In this document: positions 47,265 through 57,302 of the stretch, in pieces | How the letters are laid out: each line of letters begins with the position of its first letter | Position numbering within the stretch: position 1 is the first letter of the stretch | NCBI GenBank assembly: GCA_023548195.1 | Contig: JAJHZJ010000416.1 | Coordinates: 2,268,896 to 2,332,895 of the forward strand | Length of the DNA: 64,000 nucleotides | Direction of reading: 5' to 3' | Origin: Bettongia penicillata ogilbyi | Taxonomy: Eukaryota > Chordata > Mammalia > Diprotodontia > Potoroidae | Program-made: the position numbers and the translations under genes | The notes under the pieces: generated by a model | Told to the model about the DNA's origin: nothing | Database searches by the model: none | Seen by the model: only the letters and a program-made list of their open reading frames with translations

Positions 47265-48195
47265 TCACGAGATGGATTTGAGCTTGGTTCTCCTGACCTT
47301 CTTGCCAGGGTTCTTTCTGCTATATCACAACTGCCTTTCGTTTGACTGCTTGAACTTTCAGGCTCAAAAGATTCCTCTTCTTTTTTACGTTTGTTGAAAC
47401 AATTTTAGTAGCTCACTAGTTGCATCAGACATGTGTAGTTCCAGTTGCATCTTGAGACTGTTTAAATACATTCTTAATAAAATTGAGAAAAGAAGTTCTG
47501 ATTGAGAAACAACCAAATCAGAAGTGACTAAAGTGCATTCCAATTATGGCACAATAAAGTCCTGGTGCTCCTGTAGCAAGTTTTAAAAACAGTTAAATGA
47601 GACAGTTATGTTTTGGGGGGTTGATAGTTGCTTTATGAATGAATTGAAAGGAAGATTGCTTAAACACTGGAGTTGGGTATTATCTGTCAGCTGCTTTACA
47701 TGTAATGTAATTTTGACAGTAGCTCTACATAGGCCGTAACTTGTCACTGTGTGTTCACGCTGGCCAGCAGGCTTGTGAGATTGCTGCCTTCCTGCTGCCA
47801 GCACCTTACATGCACTCTGTTACTGTTGTTCTGGTGTTACTGACCTCAGAGGTCACTGTGTTTGCTCGTTAAGGTGCTGTGGTTTCCTCATATGGGAGAA
47901 GTACTGAAAAAAAGAACTGAAAACTACCAGATAGAGGATATTTGGGGTTAGGATATTTTCAGTCAAAAACTTGTAACTAAATACTCTCCTCTCTTGTTTC
48001 TTGAATTTTAATGGATATTTCTTTGACATACAACTCCACAATTGCCTAAGAATCCTTTGTGATTTTAATGTGCATAATGCCTTGCCAAGGACTTTCTTTA
48101 AGCTTTTCAAATAAGGTATTTCAATAGCAATAATACTTAGTAATTTGTGATGAAGTACTTTATATGATAATTTCTTTGGTAATCAAGTGATACAT
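47265..48195. other. C1D intron 1, nothing recognised
   Basis: No named repeat. Confidence 0.35.
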
Positions 48196-48199
48196 GTCA

Positions 48200-48370
48200 G
48201 GATAACTGACATTTTATATAGCATTTAATGGTACAAAACACTATATAATTAATACAAGTCAAATGAGTATCCCCATTTTTCAGATTAGAAGAGTAAAGGG
48301 TTAGGAGATTAAGAAGTTTGCCTCATAATTACATAGTAGATAAGTGGGACTGAATAGGGTTTTTGGGCCT
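48200..48370 (+). repeat. MIR-family fragment
   Basis: TTTTATATAGCATTTAATGG, CCCCATTTTTCAGATTAGAA and a GTGGGACTGAATAGGG end. Confidence 0.5.
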
Positions 48371-48767
48371 TTCCCCCTTCATCTCGTGTTCCCCCTCCCC
48401 CAACCCCCCAATACCTTCTGCTAAGCAGCTTTAGACAGCATTCTTTCTCTGTATTAGAAATTTATTTTAAGAGGTTTTGTTTAATGATACGTAATTTTTA
48501 ATTAGATTTGCTTTCCAACTCTGCAGGAATTTGAGAACTAAAGTAATTTATATATGAATTGACTATTTCTTGGTTTATCCACAGCAGATTTTTAATCCTA
48601 GCTGAGTTTCTTTCTGTCACCTTATATGCATTTAATTTACTTTCCTTTACATATGAACTAATTTTTAACATTTTGTTAAAAACTAAAAAATAGGAAGATA
48701 AATTTATTGGGGAAAGATCTATTTAGGCCAATCAAAACCAACTGAAAATTATTCTTGGATTGTGTAT

Positions 48768-48905
48768 ACCAGGGGTTGGCAGACTATAATTGAGGGCCAA
48801 ATCCATCCTTATCTCTTAGGCCTTAGAAATACAGGTGGTGAGTTGGAGTACAGTTTACTGTTGTATACCACCCTGCCCTTCTATTAGTGTAGGTAATTGA
48901 GAATT
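48768..48905 (+). mobile_element. MER20-like hAT relic
   Basis: The left end CAGGGGTTGGCAGACTATAA, GGGCCAAATCCATCC matches the terminal repeat and first 40 bases of MER20-type hAT elements. The right end is unclear. Confidence 0.45.
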
Positions 48906-48960
48906 AACTTATAGGTAAAGAATTTAAGGGCAGGGTGAGGTGTTCAGAGGTCATCTAGAT

Positions 48961-49134
48961 GAGGGGTTCTTAATTGTTTTCATGTCGTGGACCCTTTTTG
49001 CAATCTGGTGAAGCCTGTTGACTCCTCAGAATAGTGTTTTTAAATACTAAAATAAAATACATAGGATTACAAAATAACTAGTTATATTGATATGATATTA
49101 AAACTAACAAGTTCATAGGGCTTAAGAACCCCTG
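48961..49134 (+). mobile_element. Small hAT-like DNA transposon relic, copy D (best preserved)
   Basis: The left end GGGGTTCTTAA at about 48963 and right end TTAAGAACCCC at 49122-49132 are inverted copies. Inside lie TCGTGGACCCTTTTTGCAAT, AAAATAAAATACATAGGATT and ATATTGATATGATATTAAAA. About 170 bases long, non-coding, a typical MITE. Its flanks look like an imperfect ATCTAGAT / ATCTAAAG pair, consistent with an 8-base hAT target duplication. Confidence 0.65.
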
Positions 49135-49139
49135 ATCTA

Positions 49140-49975
49140 AAGAGAGTAACTTGGTTACATACGAAATATATCAATCAGCTTAGATTTTAAAAAAATTATT
49201 GTTAATAGTAATAACTTAATAACTATCAACAAAGATAAATAATCTACTCAGTGTACATCAGAGAATAAAACTGTACATAAATTCTTTAGTATTTAACATA
49301 GTAGAGCCACATGCACGCACAATTTTTTTTAATGGATCTGTGATTTCATTGATATTGAACAGAAGTGTCACTCCTGAACCTATATTAATATACTTGAGAA
49401 GTGTTTAGCAAATAAGTAAAAGTACAGTACAACATAGATAATGTTATTTTGTGACTTTCCAGCTTACTAGCCTCCAGCAATTTGCAACCACTGATGTAGA
49501 ACTTCTGACCAAGGAGGAGAATGATTGAAGGACCTGTCTCTTCTTGAAGATAACATTGTTCATTATTACTATACAGTGTTCTGATCCAGTTTTGTGTTTT
49601 GTTCTTTCCACTTATCATTCATTGTTGTAGTCATTGTGTTATGCTGATATTTTGATTCTCTTTACTTTGCATTAATTCATGCCTTTCCATCCTTATATAT
49701 TTTAAAATATTGATCATTTCTAAAGGTACAGTGATATTACAGGCATGTTCCATTTTTAAAAAACTATTTGGCAATGAATGGGCATTTACTTTGCCTAATC
49801 GGTGTCTCAGACTCAGCATGTCCAAAATTGGAATCTTTCCAAAGGCACTGCTTTTCCAAATTTCCCTATTACTGTCAAGGGCACCACCTTCCTGCCAGTC
49901 ACTCCTGTTCACAACCATGACTCTTTACCCTCACTCACTTCATATATACAGTTGATTGCCAAATCTTGTTATTTC
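49140..49975. repeat. C1D intron 1 with a possible old L1 piece
   Basis: 49480-49790 recalls reverse L1 ORF2 (AAGGTACAGTGATATTACAG, GGCATTTACTTTGCC) at low similarity. The rest is unassigned. Confidence 0.3.
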
Positions 49976-49979
49976 TAAC

Positions 49980-50430
49980 TCCGTTGCATCTCTCCATGGG
50001 TCTCCTCCTCTCCATTCACATAGTCACCATCGTACTTTAGGTCCTCATACACATTGGACAATTGGAATAACCCTCTACTTAGCCTCCGTGCTTCAAACCT
50101 TTCTCCAGTGCAATTCGTCCTTTACACAGTGATTTTCCTAAAGAGTAGGTCTGATCATGTTGCCTCATCCACTCAACAAACTTCAGTAGTTCTTCCATTG
50201 TCTCTTCTGTTTGACATTTAATGCTTTTCACAGTCTATTGTCCTCTTCCTACCTTTCCAGACCTCTTCTACTTTACTGTGCCCCTTGAACTCTTTGATTT
50301 GGTTACACTGATTTGTTATTTTGCTCATGCGATGCTCAGTCTCCAGGGTCCAAGTTTGAAATGTATTCCCTCCCCGCTTCTGCCTTGGAAATCTCTTATT
50401 TCCTTTAAGAAATAAGTGGCTCAGTTGCCA
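49980..50430 (+). repeat. L2 LINE fragment
   Basis: AGTGATTTTCCTAAAGAGTA, GGTCTGATCATGTTGCCTCA, CTTCAGTAGTTCTTCCATTG and TTTCCAGACCTCTTCTAC follow the sense L2 3' region. Confidence 0.7.
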
Positions 50431-50434
50431 CTTT

Positions 50435-50650
50435 CACAAAATCATTTTTGACTTCAAATCTGAGCTCAAACACTTCTTAGCTGGAGGAATTCTAGGCAAT
50501 TCACTTAACCTCTATCTGCCTCAGTTTCTTCATCTACAAAATTAGGGTAATAATAACACCTACTTCCCAGCATTGTTATAAGGATAAAATTAGATAATTT
50601 TTATAAAGCTCTCTCTATATGCTTACTATTAGTAGTACTGGTGTGACCCC
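50435..50650 (+). repeat. MIR/THER1-type SINE
   Basis: CTTCAAATCTGAGCTCAAAC, CAATTCACTTAACCTCTATC, TGCCTCAGTTTCTTCATCT and AAGGATAAAATTAGATAA. Confidence 0.65.
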
Positions 50651-50699
50651 TCCCAAGACTACCTTGTATTCATTTTATATGTGTTCTATCTGTACTTTG

Positions 50700-51215
50700 C
50701 CATGAGAGGAAGAAGCAGAGACATGGTTGAAATAGCATCAAAACTGGTCCTCCAGATCCAAGCCTAAGGGCACAAAATAATTTAATATAACATTAGGTAT
50801 ACAGGATAAAGCATCCTCAGCTCTGTTTGCGTTGAGGTAGGAGTCATAGGCAAATTCCTAGAACAGCCAGTCAGACAAAGTCCTGCTTCCATTTACAAGA
50901 TGCCAAAGCCAGACTCAAGTTTTAATCAGATGGGAAATAGTCCTGTTCACAGGCAGCATTGGGAAAACCAAGTTGAAAGGATCCTGTCTTCAGCTGTGCC
51001 AAGGTTGTCCTTTCAGCCTTTGCCAGATGTAGAGGGGCCATCTCTAGCCATCCAGATTTATATCTTGCTTTTGGACCCAGAAGGCTCTAGAGGAGAAACC
51101 AAGACTGGTGACTTTATATATCCTCCTTCACTTGAATCCAAGTCATTTGGCAAGCCATGGCATCATGAAGGTGGTCCTTTTGGAGAATGAAGGACAAACA
51201 AGAACCACCTAGACA
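50700..51215 (+). mobile_element. Repeat with RTE-type 3' tail
   Basis: The last 150 bases (AGAAGGCTCTAGAGGAGAAA, CCAAGACTGGTGACTTTATA, CATGGCATCATGAAGGTGGT, GAATGAAGGACAAACAAGAA) match the tails at 24220-24360 and 29050-29245. The 5' 350 bases are not identified and may be only partly element. Confidence 0.55.
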
Positions 51216-51484
51216 GAGATGTGTCACCTATAATAGTTCCCAGACCATCCTCCCTGTGGGCAGCACATGGCATCCCCTTTGAATACTGGACTATTGACTT
51301 CCTGACAATGCAGACAATCATACCTCAAATCATAACTCAGTATAATATCTACCTACAATCCCATGTGATTTCACCTCAAATAACAAATTCACTTATTTTA
51401 TGGCTCAGTTACTATTTCTCCTCTCATATGGTGTTACAATAACACAGTTTACCAGGCCTTTAAAATGTATTCAGGATCCTTTTC

Positions 51485-52349
51485 TTTTGTGTTCTTTTAA
51501 AAAATTTATTTATTTTCAATTTTTCAACATTCACTTCCACAAAATTTTGAATTTCAAATTTTCTCCCCATATCTCCCCTACCTCCACCCCAGGGCAGTAT
51601 GTATTCTGATTACCCTTTCCTCCAATCTGCCCTCCCTTCTATCACTCCCTCCCCACTTATCCCCTTCCCTTCTATTTTCCTGTAGGGCAAGATAGATTTC
51701 TGTATCCCATTGCCTATATATCTTATTTCCTAGTTGCATGTAAAAGCAGTTTTTAACATTCATTTTTAAAGCTTTGAGTTCCATACTTTCTCCCTTCCTC
51801 CCTCCACATCCACCTGCATTGAGAACGCAAGCAGTTTAATATAGATTATACATGTATAGTCATGCAAAACACTTCCATAACAGTCATGTCATGAAAGACT
51901 GTAATTCCTTCTATCCTGTCTCACCCTTCATTTATTCTGTTTTCTCCTTTGACCTGTCCCTCTACCAAAATGATTGCTTCCGATTACCCTTTCTCCCAAT
52001 CTGCTGTTCCTCTATTATCCCCCTTCTCTTATCTCCTTCCCCTCTGCTTTCCTGTAGGGTAAGATAAACTTCCATACCCAATTGAGTGTGTGTGTTATTC
52101 TCTCCTGAAGCCAAATCCTATGAAAGTCAGGTTCATTTATTCCCTGTTATCTTCCCCTTCTTCCTTTCCATGTAAAAGCTCTTTCTTGCCTTTTTCATGT
52201 GAGATGATTTACTACATTCTACCTCTCCTTTCTCTTTATCCTAGTACATACCTCTCAACACTTAAGTTTCTTTTATAGATATCATCCCTTCATATTCAGC
52301 TCACCTTGTGTGCTCTCTCTCTCCCTTCCCCCACCTTTCTCTGTCTCTT

Positions 52350-52424
<75 letters not shown>

Positions 52425-54127
52425 CTATCTATATATATATATATATAATATATTCCACCACACACACATATATTCCCTCCAACTCTCCTAATAATGAGAA
52501 AGGTCTCATGAGTTACAAATATCATCTTTCTATGTAGGAATATAAACAGTTCAAATTTAATACCTTCCTTGGAATTTCTTTTTCCTGTTTACCTTTTTAT
52601 GCTTCTCTTGATTCTTATATTTTAAAGTCAGATTTTCTATTCAGCTGTGGTCTTTTCAACAAGAATGCTTAGAAGTCCTCTATTTCATTGAAATTCCATT
52701 TTTCCCCCCTGAAGTATGATACTCAGTTTTGATTCTTAGTTTTAATCCTATCTCCTTTGACCTCTGGAATATCATATTCCAAGCCCTCTGATCCCTTAGT
52801 GTAGAAGCTGCTAAATCTTGTGTTATCTTGATTGTGTTTCCACAATACTTGAATTATTTCTTTCTGGCCACTTGTAATATTTCCTCCTTGCCCTGGGAAC
52901 TCTGCAATTTGGCTACAATATTCCTGGAAGTTTTCCTTTTGGGATGTCTTTCAGGAGGTAATCAGTGGATTCCCTTCATATTTATATTACCCTCTGGTTC
53001 TAGAATATCTGGACAATTTTCCTTGATAATTTCTTGAAAGATGATGTCTAGGCTCTTTTTTTTGATCATGGCTTTCAGGTAGTCCAATAATTTTTAAATA
53101 ATCTCTCCTGGATTTGTTTTCCAGGGCAGTTTTTCCAATGAGATATTTCACATTGCCTCCTATTTTTTTCTTTCTTTTGGTTTTTGTTTTATAATTTCTT
53201 GATTTCTCTTGAAGTCATTAGCTTCCATTTGCCCCATTTTAATTCTGAAGGAGTTATTTTCTTCAGTGAGCATTTAGACCTCTTTTTCCATGTGGCCTTT
53301 TCTGCTTTTTAAGGCATTTTACTCTTCATTGGCTTTTTGGACCTCTTTTGCTATTTGGAATAGTCTATTTTTAAAGGTGTTATTTTCTTCAGCATATTTT
53401 TTTGGTTCTCTTTTAACAAGTTGTTTACTCAGTTTTCATGATTTTCTTGCATTGCTCTCATATCATTTGCCAATTTTTCCTTACTTTTCTTACTTGGTTT
53501 TCAAAATCCTTTTTGAGTTCTTCTATGACCTGAGATCAATTCATATTTTTCTTGGAGGCTTTGGATGCAGGCGCTTTAACTTCGTTGTCTTCTTCTGGTT
53601 GTATTTTTTGATCTTTCTTGTCACCAGTGATGTAAGAAAATAACTCTTCACTAAGAAAGTAAGAATCTATGGTCTGCTTCTTTTTCCCCATTTGCTCTTT
53701 TCCCCAGCCAATTACTTGACTTTTGAGCTCATTGTTAAGTGTAGGACTCCAGAAGCAGTCTCTGCCTTAGCAGTGGCTGCCACAGCCCTGGGTGCTGGGG
53801 TGGGGGCCATAAAACACTCCCCTCTCAGCCAGGTGAGAGACCCTTCCCACTCACCTTTGAAGCTATCTTTGACATTTGTGGGTTGAGAAGTCTGGAAACT
53901 GCCGCAACTGCCCGCGATTCAGTCCCTGCTTCAGCTCTGCCTGCTCTATACTAAACTGTGCTCAGCTCCCAGTCCGGTGCGATAGACCCTTACTGTCGAT
54001 CTTCCATGTTTTCTTGGGCTGGAAATTTACTTTAGTCTGTCCTTTTGTGGCTTCTGCTGCTCTAGAATTTGTTTAGTGTAGTTTTTTACAGGAGCTCTAG
54101 CAAGTCCCTGCTTCTATGCCACCATCT
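51485..54127 (-). mobile_element. HAL1-like element (ORF1-only L1 relative), reverse
   Basis: On the minus strand it starts at 54127 with TAAAGATGGTGGCATAGAAG and runs through a 5' UTR and a coiled-coil ORF1-like region (about 53.6-53.1 kb), then the ORF1 C-terminal part near 53.0-52.6 kb. It enters a 3' UTR directly, with no ORF2, and ends in TTGAAAAATTGAAAATAAAT near 51510. An AT/CT microsatellite (52350-52447) sits in the 3' UTR. Stops break all frames. The length and ORF1-only plan match half-L1 elements. Confidence 0.75.
52350..52447. repeat. Compound (GTCT)n(CT)n(ATCT)n(AT)n microsatellite
   Basis: Four simple-repeat phases follow one another without spacer, so the peptide-like serine/leucine frames over them are artefacts. 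Confidence 0.95.
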
Positions 54128-54129
54128 TT

Positions 54130-54290
54130 AGCATTCATTTTTGAAAAATTTTGAGTTACAAATTTTCTCCTACCCTTCCCCTACTCATTAAGAAAGCAAA
54201 CAATATATCAGTTATACATATCAAATAATGTAAAACATTTCTATATTACCCATGTTGCAAAAAACAAAACAAAACAAAAAGCAAGACACA
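54130..54290 (-). mobile_element. L1/HAL1 3'-end fragment, reverse
   Basis: GCATTCATTTTTGAAAAATT, TTGAGTTACAAATTTTCTCC and ACAATATATCAGTTATACAT match the 3' UTR region seen at 51760-51890; it abuts the 5' end of the preceding element. Confidence 0.55.
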
Positions 54291-54299
54291 TAAAGAAAC

Positions 54300-54875
54300 T
54301 GAGAAAAGTATATTTTAATCTGGACTATACTGAAGGCTTCATGATATGGGCAAGAGAATGGAACAGGAACACTTTCACAAATTAGTATTCTGACTCTTTT
54401 TCATTGAGTGAAAGGTGTAGTAAAGACAGAATTCTATTTTTTTATTATTAAAAAAATTGACTAGATGGAGCAAAATGAACAAACAAATGATGCTTTAAAG
54501 GTGTCTCCCATGCACAAGCCAAAATTATATAAAGATTCTTGGAAAGTTGTAACAACAGAGGTAATCTTATTTGACCCTCTACACACTAATACCAGGCAAG
54601 ACATAGAAAGGGGGAATAAATGTTTGCTGCACTTGTTTGCTAGAGTCTTGGAGGTGATTCTCTCTAGAGTCTAAGTCAAGAGGCATTCACTATAGACAGG
54701 TCTTCTAGGTAGGTAGTCCTGTTTGTGGATGAACATTCTGCTAATTGCGTCAAACAACATAACACTGCTGAACCTCCAAAACAAGATACGTAATTGCCAC
54801 ACAGAGTTCCCACCTGTCTACAGAAGAAAAACCAACCAGAATGCATATTGTCTGTGCTATGGTACAGTCCATTTT
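54300..54875. other. C1D intron 1, nothing recognised
   Basis: No named repeat. Confidence 0.35.
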
Positions 54876-54879
54876 AGCT

Positions 54880-55100
54880 GTTCTCCAACTGTGATATGGT
54901 GACTTCTGTAGTCCCTGAGATACTTTTGGGGTACCTACAAGGTCAGAACTATTTTCATAATAGTACAAAAGTGTTTTAATTTTGAACACAGTAAATAGCA
55001 GTGTAATCCACATGAACAAAATCTCTTGGGAGGGGCCTCCATAATTTTTAAGAGTGCAAAGAGGTCCTCAGGCCCAAAATTTGAGAACCATTGGTTTATT
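54880..55100 (-). mobile_element. Charlie-type hAT relic
   Basis: CTGTAGTCCCTGAGATACTT, ACAAGGTCAGAACTATTTTC and ATAATAGTACAAAAG, ending CCAAAATTTGAGAACCATTG, the reverse of a hAT TIR of the CAGTGGTTCTCAA type. Orientation is assigned only from this end. Confidence 0.5.
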
Positions 55101-55114
55101 CAAATATAAAATCC

Positions 55115-55570
55115 CTTTTCCACATAAAGACTTCTATAACTTAGCCCCTTTCTTTCCAATTTTCTTGCACCATATTCCTGCATTGAACTCTGTGATTCAG
55201 TGATACTAGTCTCCTTTCTATTCCTTACATAATCCATTTCTGAACTTTATATTTTCACTGGCTGTCCCCTGTGTCAGGAATTCTCTCTCTCATCTGTGGA
55301 CTGGCCTTCCTGGGTTCTTTCAAGGGTTAGCTAAGATTCCACCTACAAGAAGACTTTCTAGTTCCTTGTAATGCCTTCCCTCTGTTGATTATTTCTATTT
55401 TATCTTGTATAGTGTATCTTGTTTGTATGTAGTTGTTTTCATGTTGTCTGTGAACTTTTTGAGAGTAGGAATATTTGTGGGGAGGGGAGAGGATGCATTC
55501 TTTATATCCACAGCACAGTGACTGGCTTATTTTAGGTGCTCATAGTAAATGCTCTGACTTGCAGCAGGAT
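55115..55570 (+). repeat. L2 LINE 3' end
   Basis: CACCATATTCCTGCATTGAA, TCAAGGGTTAGCTAAGATTC, CACCTACAAGAAGACTTTCT and CACAGCACAGTGACTGGCTT, then AGGTGCTCATAGTAAATGCT: the terminal L2 phrase. Confidence 0.75.
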
Positions 55571-55574
55571 GGAT

Positions 55575-56335
55575 GACCCTACATAGAGTTGGTTTGTGTG
55601 TTTATGTGTACATACCTATACCTGGGTCTTGATTAGTATGAGTAATGAATTCCTCAGAAGTGATTGAATTATTTTAATTTGCACTGCATATTTCCATTAG
55701 TTGGAACTATTTACCATATTTCACATAATTGTAAGTTTGAATAGTGCAGTAGACATCCAATTGATCAGGAGAAAGAGGGGACTGAATTGCCTTTGGGAAA
55801 TTGCTGTTTTTTTTTAATGACCTGAAACTATTCCCTGAAACAGAAGCCTGTCTTTTTAATACTAATATTTCAGGGATGTGAGATTCCGAGTCATGGGACA
55901 GCCTCCCAATATCTTAAGTTGAAGATCACCCAAAGTGTAATAGACAGGTGCTTAGTGGGTGTGGACAGGCTTCATAAAGAATTATGAAGGAGAAATGGTG
56001 TAAAAGTGTCATTAAAGAAAAGTATGACTGAAAAAGATGGGCTACCCTTGTTGTGAGTATAAGGGAGAACTCAACAGAGAAGTCAGGAGAACTTAAGGAA
56101 GTCTAGCACATAGAAAACTGAGGGGAGGATGTAGACTAAGAATTGCTTTGGATTGGGCTGACATAAAAGGACTGTTGAAGAAAATACTCATCTCAGTGAG
56201 TTCACAAACGCATTGGAAGGAGTATTGGAGTATTAATATGTAAAGGAGAAGAACAAATAGGTAACCAGAATTGTGCTTTGGCTTGAAAGACAGCTCTGAA
56301 CTTCATTTTGGCTAAATTCCCCTTTTAAAGTGCCG
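55575..56335. other. C1D intron 1, nothing recognised
   Basis: No named repeat. Confidence 0.35.
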
Positions 56336-56337
56336 CA

Positions 56338-56580
56338 TATGGCAGTTAGGTGGCCCAGTGCATGGAGTGCTGGGCCGGAGTCAGGCTCACTATCTTCCAG
56401 AGTTCATACCTGGCCTCAGATACTTCCTAGCTGTGTGACCCAGGGCAAGTTACTTCAACCCTGTCTGCCTCAGTTTTCTCATCTGTAAAATGAACAGGAG
56501 AAGGAAATGACAAAGCAGTCCCGTAGCTTTGCCAGGAAAACCCCAGACGTGACTGAACAACCACAAGTGATTTTAAACTT
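56338..56580 (+). mobile_element. CORE-SINE (Mar1/SINE1 type)
   Basis: Head GGCAGTTAGGTGGCCCAGTG, body TACCTGGCCTCAGATACTTC, CTGTGTGACCCAGGGCAAGT, and tail GAGAAGGAAATGACAAAGCA ... GACGTGACTGAACAACCACA. It is the last full SINE before the coding exons. Confidence 0.85.
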
Positions 56581-56584
56581 TTAA

Positions 56585-57160
56585 ATAGATTTAAAGTGCC
56601 TGTGTAATTGGACTTGAGCAACAATTCATGCCGTTTATTGAAGCGTTTCAAATATCGGATTTCCTATTTCTCTTATCAGTTTAATCCACGATTTTTATGG
56701 ATTTTCACCTAAAGACATTAAAGCTTATATTTTTGTTATGTCTGCATTTGAATGACCTGTGATCCAATTACTAATTCTAATGTAGTCTCCTGTTTTGAGA
56801 CTGATTGACTTAGTCTTTTATTTCCGTGGAGTTTTAAGAGTTCCAGAGTTTTTACCATTGTTTTTCTGCTCTTGCTAGTCACATCTTTAGTGCTTTAAGC
56901 ATTATATTTGTGGAATGTACACTGGAAAATTGAACTTTAACCTTAGTTTTTAAAGCGCTATCTGCTTTTCTCTAGGATTGTATTGTAAAAAGACATCCCT
57001 GGTGGTTCGATTCATTGTTTTTCAACTGGTTTTAATTCTGTTAACATGTCTAGAATATTTGAAGCAGGACTGATAAAAATACCTTTTAGACAAGAGAGCA
57101 AATACCTAAGATCTCATTGAGTAATATATACAAGTAATTTTTATATATCTTTTTGGTTAG
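56585..57160 (+). other. Intron 1 sequence before exon 2
   Basis: Repeat-poor, AT-rich, ending in the T-rich acceptor tract of exon 2. Confidence 0.5.
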
Positions 57161-57302
57161 CATGGCAGAAGAAGATACTAGTGGAGAAGACTATCCAACA
57201 GAAATTCATGACTATCTGTCAACGTTTGAGAATTCCCTTCATTCCGTGGATGAAATGCTAAAGACTATGATGTCAGTTTCTAGAAATGAGTTATTACAAA
57301 AG
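57161..57302 (+). other. C1D: C1D exon 2 (first coding exon)
   Basis: The acceptor is a T-rich tract ending TTAG at 57157-57160, and the exon begins with C followed by the start codon. The donor is AAG|GTAAAA at 57302/57303. It encodes residues 1-47 and ends on a complete codon (phase 0). Translation into the intron reaches a stop soon after the donor, so read-through would give a 59-residue product. Confidence 0.95.

Noticed and set aside
53290..53643. 117-codon Phe/Leu-rich open frame
   Set aside because: Antisense of the A-rich ORF1-like region of the HAL1-like element.
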